Positions 36,232 through 43,215 of a stretch of 64,000 bases of DNA are shown piece by piece. Under the pieces are notes generated by a model, which worked only from the letters and a program-made list of their open reading frames with translations, was not told the DNA's origin and made no database searches. Source of the DNA: Seleniivibrio woodruffii (lineage in GTDB: Bacteria > Chrysiogenota > Deferribacteres > Deferribacterales > Geovibrionaceae). How positions within the stretch are numbered: the first letter of the stretch is position 1; every line of letters starts with the position of its first letter. The stretch lies in NCBI RefSeq assembly GCF_004339245.1, contig NZ_SMGG01000006.1, positions 241,087 through 305,086 on the forward strand, in the 5' to 3' direction. The translations under genes were made by a program, and so were the position numbers.

Positions 36232-36793
36232 GTTTGTTACATCCGCAAAGGAACCCAAGGGCTACCCGCCCACTGAATTTCCCGAAATAGCCTTCGCCGG
36301 ACGAAGCAACGTCGGCAAATCCAGCATGATAAACACTCTGCTGGGTACCCGCAAGCTCGTCAAGGTGGGCAAGACCCCCGGCAAGACCAGACTGGTTAAC
36401 TTTTTCCTCGTTCAGGACAGCATCATGCTCGTCGACCTGCCCGGCTACGGCTATGCAAAGGTCAGCAAAGAGGAGAAGAAGCAGTGGGGCGAGACCATTG
36501 AAAACTATCTCACCGAGCGCACACAGCTCATCGCCTGCGTTCTCATTCTCGATGTCCGCAGAGACCCCAACGAGGACGACCTCGGCATGCTCTTCTGGTT
36601 CAACCACTACGGAATCAGAACCATCGTCGCCCTGACAAAGTGCGATAAGCTCTCCAACAACCAGAACGCAAGCCGTGTTGCCGCCATCAGCAAACAGCTG
36701 AACATCTCCAGGGATATGTTTGTGCTTTTCAGCTCGCTCACAGGTAAGGGAAAAGATGATATTTGGAAGAAAATACAGGAAATTGTGGCTTAA
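36221..36793 (+). CDS. engB: Ribosome-assembly GTPase EngB (YsxC/YihA)
   Basis: TRAFAC GTPase for 50S assembly, 190 residues. G1 is GRSNVGKSSMINTLL, G2 GKTRLVNFF, G3 DLPGYGYAKV and G4 TKCDKL. The ATG at 36221 follows GGAG; TTG two codons earlier is possible. It lies within the DHH and phospholipase D-like genes with overlaps at both ends. Confidence 0.96.
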   Translation: MKAEFVTSAKEPKGYPPTEFPEIAFAGRSNVGKSSMINTLLGTRKLVKVGKTPGKTRLVNFFLVQDSIMLVDLPGYGYAKVSKEEKKQWGETIENYLTERTQLIACVLILDVRRDPNEDDLGMLFWFNHYGIRTIVALTKCDKLSNNQNASRVAAISKQLNISRDMFVLFSSLTGKGKDDIWKKIQEIVA

Positions 36794-37337
36794 GTTATTC
36801 TCCATTCTGGCAATCTTCGTCTCTCTGTTCGTTTATACGAACCTGAAGGCCGAGGTTACTGAGCATGAGGCTCAGGTGTCTGTGCTCACAGATGAGGAGC
36901 TTCTGCCCGTCTTTGTCAACGACATAGGAAACGCCAAAAAGAGCATCTATATGGCGATATACATGTTCAAGACATCTGACTTTAAGCCCGGCGACACCGA
37001 AATAATAAAGCAGGCTCTGCTGAAAGCCGCCAGAAGCGGCGTTAAGGTTTACGTCATGATGGATGATTCCGACAAAAAGGATATCACCGGAAAGATAAAC
37101 CGTGAGACCGGAGAAGAGCTTTCAAAAGGCGGAATAAAGGTTGTCTACGATGCCAAGAGCAAGCGTATGCACTCTAAGGTGACGGTCATCGACGGCCGCA
37201 TAACCTACATCGGCAGCCACAACTACACCGTAAGCGCAATGAAGTATAACAACGAGATAACAGCCCGCATCGTTTCCGACGGTGCCGCCGCTGAAACCGC
37301 CGAGTATATAAAATCCATTAAGGAGGGCAGGCCTTGA
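36756..37337 (+). CDS. Exported phospholipase D-like protein with one HKD motif
   Basis: 193 residues, an N-terminal membrane or signal segment (LKLFSILAIFVSLFVYTNLKA), then a phospholipase D fold with one HxKx4D motif: MHSKVTVIDGRITYIGSHNY. Single-HKD proteins act as dimers and include nucleases (Nuc type) and lipid hydrolases; the substrate is unknown. It is probably periplasmic. The ATG at 36756 has AGGTAAGGG upstream and overlaps engB by 38 bases. Its stop overlaps the next gene's TTG. Confidence 0.82.
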   Translation: MIFGRKYRKLWLKLFSILAIFVSLFVYTNLKAEVTEHEAQVSVLTDEELLPVFVNDIGNAKKSIYMAIYMFKTSDFKPGDTEIIKQALLKAARSGVKVYVMMDDSDKKDITGKINRETGEELSKGGIKVVYDAKSKRMHSKVTVIDGRITYIGSHNYTVSAMKYNNEITARIVSDGAAAETAEYIKSIKEGRP

Positions 37338-37594
37338 AAAAGTATACATTAACAACAACCGTGCTGTGTGTTCTGATAGGCTTGAGCGTTCCCGCCTTTG
37401 CCGCCTCAAAGAATCCCGCAGAAGATCTCTTCTATTCGAAATGCTCCAGATGCCACGGCAGCGAGCTGGCTCTGAAAAAGAAGAAAAGCCATGATCAGTG
37501 GATAGATACCATAAAAAGGATGGAAACCTTCGGACTGGATATCAGCAGAGGCGAACGCAAAGACATTGCCGACTACCTTGCAAAGAGAAAGTAG
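37334..37594 (+). CDS. Small monohaem cytochrome c-like protein
   Basis: 86 residues with a signal peptide (TTTVLCVLIGLSVPAFA) and one haem-binding motif CSRCH. The rest is a short helix pattern, SHDQWIDTIKRMETFG and ERKDIADYLAKRK, typical of small class I c-type cytochromes, with Met369-like ligand METFG. The start is TTG, after AGGAGG and overlapping the preceding stop. It probably carries electrons in the periplasm; the partner is unknown. The stop is two bases from the convergent caspase gene. Confidence 0.8.
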   Translation: MKKYTLTTTVLCVLIGLSVPAFAASKNPAEDLFYSKCSRCHGSELALKKKKSHDQWIDTIKRMETFGLDISRGERKDIADYLAKRK

Positions 37595-37596
37595 AA

Positions 37597-38931
37597 CTAT
37601 TTTATCATCAGGCCTTTAAGCACAGGTTCGCCGGATGCGCACTTTGTGCAGACAAAGCTCATAGCCTTTGCCGCCGCATCCTTTATCTTCCGCCTCACCG
37701 TCTCCATACTGTCTGACGGCAGAATACCCGCATCTTCAATCTTATGACCAATCACCGACCGCAGCATCTCTTTCCTGTCGTTCAGGTTTTTAAATGTTGC
37801 GGGGTTTGAGGCAGTTACTGAGAATGCCGCAGTTATCCGCCGGCCAGCCGCATATGCAACAACAGGGGCAAGCACAACGTAGGGGTATCGGGTGTCGGTG
37901 CGGACATAGGTTATCTTTGTGGAAGTGACCGTTGTCACCCTGTCTTTCCTTTCGGAGGTTGTCACCGGGGGCTGGTTTTTCAGTGAGTCGTCAATCTCTC
38001 TCAGTCGTTTAAGGGCGTTGTTGGCCTCTATTGAGCCGGGGGCACGCTTTATAACCGCCAGCAGTCTCTCCTTTTCTCCGCTCTCAGCCGGAGCTGTGTA
38101 GGATGAAGAGGCCGTCTGCGGCTTTCCTGCAAAAAACAGAAACTCGCCGTCGTTTCCGCTCAGTTTTCCGTATACGGGGGTCTGTACTCCGGCTGAGTAG
38201 CCTGTCACTTCGGTCTGTATGAACTGCCCAAGCTCACTTCCCGTAACGATCCCGTCACCGTTTGCATCGGCACTGCCGCCTATCCCGTCCACAAAACGCT
38301 TCCTGAAAACGCTGTCGTCCGGAACCTGCTGGCTCTCTGTGCCGGAGGCGATGAACTCTTTTGCGGGTCTGGAGAGCATCTCCGCCCTGAAATCGGGAAT
38401 GGAACGCATTGCCTTGAACACTGTGCCGGAAAAACAGCTGTCGAAAACAAATAATCCGTGGCGTGATGCCATGCCTTTTGCCTTGTCCGCAAAATAATCT
38501 ATGGGAACGCTTCCACGCCTGAACCCGTCTGTATCCTTTGCGGGATCCTTCGCCTCTTTCGCAACAACATATCCGGTTCCGTTGAGGGTGTGTCCGTGAC
38601 CTGCGAAATATACCAGTATGCGGGCATCCGCATCCGAGCCGTATCTGGCTATGAAATCATCAATAGTGCTGATAAGTTCCTGTCTGGTAGGATTTACTGC
38701 TTTGCGGACGTTGAATCCGTGGGCTGTGAGTGCTGACGAAACCTCAGCGACGTCCTTTCTGACTCCCGCCAGAACAGGCCAGCCGCCGTAATAATCTGAA
38801 ACGCCTATCACCAGTGCATGACTGGCAGAATACACGTCGGAACTGCGCTCAGGCATTTTCGACAGCGCCCTGTCCGCCGTATACCCCTTTATTGCAAAAA
38901 GAAGCAGGCAGGCCAAGACAAGGTGTTTCAT
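37597..38931 (-). CDS. Secreted caspase-like (C14/metacaspase) protease
   Basis: 444 residues with a signal peptide (MKHLVLACLLLFAIKGYT). The caspase fold has the catalytic His in YFAGHGHT and Cys in FDSCFSGTV, and VIGVSDY at the start of the domain. A possible EF-hand-like loop, DANGDGIVTGSEL, follows. The C-terminal 180 residues are unassigned. It starts one base after the fliQ stop (TGACATG), so it is translationally coupled to the flagellar export operon, an unusual neighbour. The natural substrate is unknown. Confidence 0.88.
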   Translation of the reverse strand: MKHLVLACLLLFAIKGYTADRALSKMPERSSDVYSASHALVIGVSDYYGGWPVLAGVRKDVAEVSSALTAHGFNVRKAVNPTRQELISTIDDFIARYGSDADARILVYFAGHGHTLNGTGYVVAKEAKDPAKDTDGFRRGSVPIDYFADKAKGMASRHGLFVFDSCFSGTVFKAMRSIPDFRAEMLSRPAKEFIASGTESQQVPDDSVFRKRFVDGIGGSADANGDGIVTGSELGQFIQTEVTGYSAGVQTPVYGKLSGNDGEFLFFAGKPQTASSSYTAPAESGEKERLLAVIKRAPGSIEANNALKRLREIDDSLKNQPPVTTSERKDRVTTVTSTKITYVRTDTRYPYVVLAPVVAYAAGRRITAAFSVTASNPATFKNLNDRKEMLRSVIGHKIEDAGILPSDSMETVRRKIKDAAAKAMSFVCTKCASGEPVLKGLMIK

Positions 38932-38932
38932 G

Positions 38933-39205
38933 TCATTTACCTATGTAGTTGTGGAGGTTGCTGAAAAGCTGAATTGAATAGGTCATCAGCTTGTCAAGCA
39001 TCCAGGGGGCGAAAAGCATCACCGCAACGATAACGCCGATTATCTTGGGGATAAACGTCAGCGTCATCTCCTGAATCTGTGTTACGGACTGGAAGATACT
39101 GATTATCAGACCGATGATGAGTCCGAAAAGAAGCATCGGCGAAGCGATGAGCAGGGAGAGCTGGAGTGCTTTTGTAAGCATGTCTACGACCATATCGGGT
39201 GTCAT
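38933..39205 (-). CDS. fliQ: Flagellar export protein FliQ
   Basis: 90-residue component of the flagellar type III export gate, two membrane helices. QLSLLIASPMLLFGLIIGLI and ISIFQSVTQIQEMTLTFIPKI are the family signature. It follows fliP by 6 bases. FliR and FlhB normally come next, but here a caspase-like gene follows. Confidence 0.96.
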   Translation of the reverse strand: MTPDMVVDMLTKALQLSLLIASPMLLFGLIIGLIISIFQSVTQIQEMTLTFIPKIIGVIVAVMLFAPWMLDKLMTYSIQLFSNLHNYIGK

Positions 39206-39211
39206 AGTCTA

Positions 39212-39958
39212 TCACCAGAAACTTTTGACAAGGGAGGTGACTATCAGTCCCCAACCGTCAACAAGTATGAACAGCATTATTTTAAACGGCAGCGAGACCA
39301 TTGCAGGGGGTAGCATCATCATACCCATCGCAAGCAGAACGCTGGCCACAACAAAGTCTATTATGAGGAACGGCAGGAAGATGAGAAAGCCCATCTGAAA
39401 AGCCGTGGTAAGTTCGCTCACAACGAAAGAGGCCACCAGAACCGTGTCCGGAATATCAGCGGCGGATTTCGGTCTGGGCTGATTGCTTATCTCGATGAAG
39501 GTGCGCACGTCCTTCTTTCTGGTGTTGTTCAGCATGAACTTGCGCAGAGGCTGTTTCGCCTCGTTCAGCATTTCGCCGAAGGTCAGCTGACCCGCCATAT
39601 AGGGCTGATAGCCCTTGGTATAAGCTTCGCTGAACACGGGATGCATTATGTAAAACGTCAGGATGAGAGCGAGTCCCACCAGAACCTGGTTGGGGGGTAC
39701 GGTTGCAGTGCCCATCGCCGTTCTGAGCAGAGAAAATACGATTATTATCCTCGTGAAAGAGGTCATAAGAATGAGTATCGAAGGAGCCAGCGATATTATG
39801 GTAAGAAAAAATACGAGCTGCAGGGTTACGGATACATCCTGAGGGGATGCCGCCTGTTCCATTCCGAAACGGAAAGCAGGAAACGGCACAGGGTCAGCAG
39901 CCAGAACCCCTGTGAACGGAATCAATAAAAGTGCCAGAAGTATCAGCGTTTTCTTAAT
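39212..39958 (-). CDS. fliP: Flagellar export protein FliP, probable ATT start
   Basis: Core gate subunit of the flagellar export machine. Membrane helices and TSFTRIIIVFSLLRTAMGT, PPNQVLVGLAL and GFLIFLPFLIIDFVVASVL are family blocks. A conventional TTG start at 39925 would drop the signal peptide that FliP needs. Reading upstream adds KKTLILLALL, making a perfect signal peptide that ends in VLA. The only start with a ribosome site (GGAGAGG, 8 bases before) is an ATT at 39958, overlapping fliO by 16 bases. It gives 248 residues. The start is an inference. Confidence 0.9.
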   Translation of the reverse strand: MKKTLILLALLLIPFTGVLAADPVPFPAFRFGMEQAASPQDVSVTLQLVFFLTIISLAPSILILMTSFTRIIIVFSLLRTAMGTATVPPNQVLVGLALILTFYIMHPVFSEAYTKGYQPYMAGQLTFGEMLNEAKQPLRKFMLNNTRKKDVRTFIEISNQPRPKSAADIPDTVLVASFVVSELTTAFQMGFLIFLPFLIIDFVVASVLLAMGMMMLPPAMVSLPFKIMLFILVDGWGLIVTSLVKSFW

Positions 39959-40731
39959 GACTTTAACCTCTCCGAAATGGAGTTTCTGGATATCTCCACC
40001 TCGTCCTTTATTCCCGGATTCCTTTTGAAGAACTTCATGTAGTTCACAAACTCGGTCTTCTTTGCGAATCCGCTCTTTATCCGGGTCACCTCGTCCTCAT
40101 CAGTAACCTTTTCGATGAGGTTCATTGAGGTGTCGGTTATGCCCATTATGTATATTTTGTCGTCAAGTTCGTAGAAATAGAGGCTTTTGCGGATGTCCAG
40201 ATCCACCTTGCCCAGAAGTCTTCCGGTTCCGGGGATGTCGGTAAACACCTGTCTTTTGAAATATGTTTTGAAAACCCAGAAGATCCCCAGCATTACAGCC
40301 AGAATTATGAGCAGACCCCAGATCATTCTGGCATAAGCCTTTGTGCCCACAACAGGGTCAGCGGCTTTAGCTGCCTTCGGGAAGGTATAGGTTATCTTGA
40401 GTACCTTGGGCTGAGAGACTATCTCAGGCACAACCAGAGTCTCAGCAAAATCGGTGATAAGCCTTTTTCTGGTATCATCCGACGCAACGAACAGTTTTTC
40501 AACTGGCATATCCCAGAATTCCTGATTGAAAACTATGGGTTCGTTGGTCTCAAAGCTCACAACAAAACTCTTGTCCAGCTTAAGGGTGTTGACGTTGGAA
40601 TATCCGTTGTCAAAATCCACCTGAATTCTGAGCCCTGTGTCGTCTATTTCATAGGTCAGATGCGCCGCAAAAGCGGACGTGCTGACCAGAAACATTGCGA
40701 TAAGCAGAAGATATCTAACGGTACATGCCAT
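39943..40731 (-). CDS. fliO: Flagellar protein FliO, long form
   Basis: 262 residues, about twice E. coli FliO. Signal peptide or TM (YLLLIAMFLVSTSAFA), a periplasmic domain of about 110 residues (AMIN-like), then a membrane helix (MIWGLLIILAVMLGIFWVF), and the FliO cytosolic domain with GRLLGKVDLDIRKSLYFYEL. The ATG at 40731 overlaps fliN by 17 bases. FliO assists FliP assembly. The long periplasmic part is a lineage feature. Confidence 0.85.
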   Translation of the reverse strand: MACTVRYLLLIAMFLVSTSAFAAHLTYEIDDTGLRIQVDFDNGYSNVNTLKLDKSFVVSFETNEPIVFNQEFWDMPVEKLFVASDDTRKRLITDFAETLVVPEIVSQPKVLKITYTFPKAAKAADPVVGTKAYARMIWGLLIILAVMLGIFWVFKTYFKRQVFTDIPGTGRLLGKVDLDIRKSLYFYELDDKIYIMGITDTSMNLIEKVTDEDEVTRIKSGFAKKTEFVNYMKFFKRNPGIKDEVEISRNSISERLKSLRKR

Positions 40732-41002
40732 TTTTATACATCTCAGTGAGTTTCTCTTTGTCCAGTATCTCCGTGATACGCATGGCGAATTTGTCATCAA
40801 GGACCATAATTTCGCCCAGAGCCAGAGGTTTTCCGTTAACCAGAAAATCCACAGGCTCACCGGATGTTTTATTGAACTTCAGAATTGTTCCCTTCTCCCA
40901 GCCGAGCAGATCGCGCACCTTAACCAGCTTGCGCCCCAGCTCAACCTTTATGTCGAAAAGAACCTCTCCGAACTCCTGTTTTGCTATCTGAGTATCTTTC
41001 AT
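40715..41002 (-). CDS. fliN: Flagellar motor switch protein FliN
   Basis: 95-residue C-ring component with one SpoA domain: LGWEKGTILKFNKTSGEPVD, FLVNGKPLALGEIMVLDDKF and AMRITEI are characteristic. Shorter than E. coli FliN at the N-terminus. It follows fliL with a 5-base gap. The expected fliM, the CheY-binding C-ring gene, is missing between them. Confidence 0.94.
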   Translation of the reverse strand: MKDTQIAKQEFGEVLFDIKVELGRKLVKVRDLLGWEKGTILKFNKTSGEPVDFLVNGKPLALGEIMVLDDKFAMRITEILDKEKLTEMYKNGMYR

Positions 41003-41007
41003 ATTTC

Positions 41008-41511
41008 CTACTGGGAAACGAATTCCGTGAAATAAATGTTTGTTATGGCGCCAAACGGGAGCAGCGAGTTCAGCCTGCGCAGTATCTCCTGTTTAAGGAT
41101 CAGTTTGCCCTGAGCGGAGCTTATCTCTTCATACGTCTTTGCAGACAGTATTGTGAGTATCGCATCACGCAGCTGGGGCACACGTTTGTCAAGTTCCTCT
41201 TTCAGCTTCTCTGTTTTGTCCAGTTCCAGCTGAATAGTGACCTTGAGATATCTTGAGCCGTCGTTATCGGCCATATTCACAATGAAGGTTTCGAGAGGAT
41301 AGAGCATGCCCACTTCGTTTGAAGGAGCCGTAACCTCTTTTTTTTCGGTTTCTGCACCGTGTTCCCCTCCGGCTTTGGGAGCCAGAAACAGCTTATACGC
41401 CAGAAATCCGCCGCCGCCAAGAATTATCAGCGCAACGACCAGTATTATGATAAGTTTTAATTTTCCGCCTTTCTTCGGTGCCGCTTCCGCGGTCTTTTCC
41501 TCTTCAGCCAT
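41008..41511 (-). CDS. fliL: Flagellar basal-body protein FliL
   Basis: 167 residues: acidic-basic N-terminus, one membrane helix (LIIILVVALIILGGGGFLAY) and a periplasmic FliL domain with YPLETFIVNMAD and RYLKVTIQLEL. FliL stabilises the stator around the motor. It directly follows motB with no gap and shares its operon. Confidence 0.95.
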   Translation of the reverse strand: MAEEEKTAEAAPKKGGKLKLIIILVVALIILGGGGFLAYKLFLAPKAGGEHGAETEKKEVTAPSNEVGMLYPLETFIVNMADNDGSRYLKVTIQLELDKTEKLKEELDKRVPQLRDAILTILSAKTYEEISSAQGKLILKQEILRRLNSLLPFGAITNIYFTEFVSQ

Positions 41512-42273
41512 TTACTTTCCTCCTGTTGCCTGTGATTCTTCTTCGGCATCGAACAGATTTTTGTTCGACTCCGCCAGCTCGGGGCTGACAAAGTTAATTT
41601 CAACCCTTCTGTTCTTCGCTCTGCTCTCCGGACTTATGTTAGGCGCAACAGGGTGAAACTCTCCATAGCCCGCTGCCGACAGCTTCTGTGCGGAGACACC
41701 CTTACCTATAAAATACTTAACAACACTGACCGCTCTTGCGGTGGACAGTTCCCAGTTCGACGGATATTGTGCGGTGGTCAGCGGCAGGTCGTCCGTGTGA
41801 CCCTCAACAACAATATTAAAAGGCGATTCGGCAATGACCGCGGCAATTTTGTCCATCAGAGGCTTGGCCTCCTCTTTAAGGTCTGCACTGCCCGGCGCAA
41901 AAAGCGACGAGTCCATGATCCTTACCGCAACGCCTTTTTTAGATTCGGAAACAGTTATATTCTGCTGGAGATTCGCCTGTTTTGCATAGCTCTGAAGATT
42001 CTGGGTGACTTTGGACTTAACGTTCTGAACGTTTTTGACCATGGACATGCGGGACATGATGTCGTCTCTGGTGTATTCGGTCTGGGAGCCTTCCTTAAGA
42101 ACGCCCAGCGAACCCTGAAGCGAACCCAGAGCGACCTTTATCTTTCTCTGGTCCATGGAAGCCATACTCAGCAGCAGGATGAAGAACGTCAGCAGGAGCT
42201 GGTTCATATCCGTGAAAGTTGCCATCCACAGCGGAGAACCGGGCTTACATTCGGGACATTTTTTTTCACCCAT
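41512..42273 (-). CDS. motB: Flagellar stator protein MotB
   Basis: 253 residues. The single membrane helix holds the ion-binding aspartate in TFTDMNQLLLTFFILLLSM. The C-terminal OmpA domain binds peptidoglycan (VEGHTDDLPLTTAQYPSNWE and AGYGEFHPVAPN). A CPEC pair in the short N-terminal tail is typical of MotB in this broad group. It couples with MotA, 20 bases upstream. Confidence 0.96.
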   Translation of the reverse strand: MGEKKCPECKPGSPLWMATFTDMNQLLLTFFILLLSMASMDQRKIKVALGSLQGSLGVLKEGSQTEYTRDDIMSRMSMVKNVQNVKSKVTQNLQSYAKQANLQQNITVSESKKGVAVRIMDSSLFAPGSADLKEEAKPLMDKIAAVIAESPFNIVVEGHTDDLPLTTAQYPSNWELSTARAVSVVKYFIGKGVSAQKLSAAGYGEFHPVAPNISPESRAKNRRVEINFVSPELAESNKNLFDAEEESQATGGK

Positions 42274-42293
42274 TTATCAAGTCTCCGGATATA

Positions 42294-43058
42294 TCAGTCA
42301 AACTGTGACTTACGCTGCTTGGGAGCAAGGTAAGCGTTCAGTTTCTGCTCTACAATACGGGGGTTGTCGCCCGCCTGTATGGCCATGATCCCTGCTATCA
42401 TGATCTCTCTGATGAGGGTCTCCTGCGATGATCTGCCTTCAAGTTTCGCCTTAAGGGGACCTGCGAACATGTTCGCAATCATGGCTCCGTAGAAGGTGGT
42501 AAGCAGCGCAACCGCCATTGCAGGGCCGATTGAGCTGGGGTCGTCCATCGTCTGGAGCATCGCCACCAGACCGATCAGGGTACCGATCATACCCATAGCG
42601 GGACCGTAGTCCACCAGAAAGCCCATAAGCGTGGCTCCGGACTTGTGTCTTTCGCCCATGTAGTTCAGCTCTGTTTCCAGAATGCCTTTTATAACTTCAG
42701 GTTCTGTTCCGTCGACGGCCAGCCTGATGCCTTTTTTAAGAAATTCGTCCGTAACGTCGTCGCCTGCCGATTCCAGAGAGAGTATTCCGTCCCTTCTGGC
42801 CTTAACTGCAAACTCCACAAGAAGAGCTATCAGCTTTGATGAGTCCTCCAGCGGATATTTCACCGTTTTCATGGTGACCTTGCCGAAGTTGAGGAAGGTT
42901 CCCATGGGAACACACATCATGATGATGCCCGCACACCCGCCGATAACTATAAGAACAGAGGGGATATCTATGTAGGGAGCTATGCCGGGGCCCATAAGAA
43001 GTGCAGCGATGACAAGCGCATAACCCAGTATCATGCCGACAATAGTGGCTATATCCAT
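42294..43058 (-). CDS. motA: Flagellar stator protein MotA/PomA
   Basis: 254 residues, four membrane helices, PomA-like N-terminus (DIPSVLIVIGG) and conserved LMGFLVDYGPAMGMIGTLIG plus GPAMAVALLTTFYGAMIAN. The cytoplasmic loop carries the acidic and basic residues that meet FliG. It could use sodium or protons; the PomA resemblance hints at sodium but is not proof. It opens the second flagellar operon after a terminator. Confidence 0.95.
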   Translation of the reverse strand: MDIATIVGMILGYALVIAALLMGPGIAPYIDIPSVLIVIGGCAGIIMMCVPMGTFLNFGKVTMKTVKYPLEDSSKLIALLVEFAVKARRDGILSLESAGDDVTDEFLKKGIRLAVDGTEPEVIKGILETELNYMGERHKSGATLMGFLVDYGPAMGMIGTLIGLVAMLQTMDDPSSIGPAMAVALLTTFYGAMIANMFAGPLKAKLEGRSSQETLIREIMIAGIMAIQAGDNPRIVEQKLNAYLAPKQRKSQFD

Positions 43059-43120
43059 AACTTCTCCGATAAATGCATAAATATCATTCCGTCTTTGCAG
43101 ACAGTATTATAATTATTATA

Positions 43121-43150
43121 AAGATACAGGATTTGAACCAGTACAGTCAA
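43121..43150 (-). promoter_or_regulatory. Weak candidate promoter of the motA operon
   Basis: On the minus strand TTGACT (43150-43145) and TATCTT (43126-43121) are 18 bases apart, about 65 bases before motA. A flgE terminator ends just downstream of here in genome coordinates, so motA needs its own promoter. No sigma-54 sequence was seen. Confidence 0.35.
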
Positions 43151-43176
43151 CAGAAATAATAGCAGGAATGGTTTAA

Positions 43177-43209
43177 GAAAAGGCCGCAGAAGGGTTCCTG
43201 CGGCCTTTG
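43177..43209 (-). terminator. Terminator after flgE
   Basis: AAAGGCCGCAG / CTGCGGCCTTT with a GAACCCTT-type loop, then TTTTCTT on the minus strand, 7 bases after the flgE stop. It separates the fliK-flgD-flgE and motA operons. Confidence 0.88.
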
Positions 43210-43215
43210 AGATTA

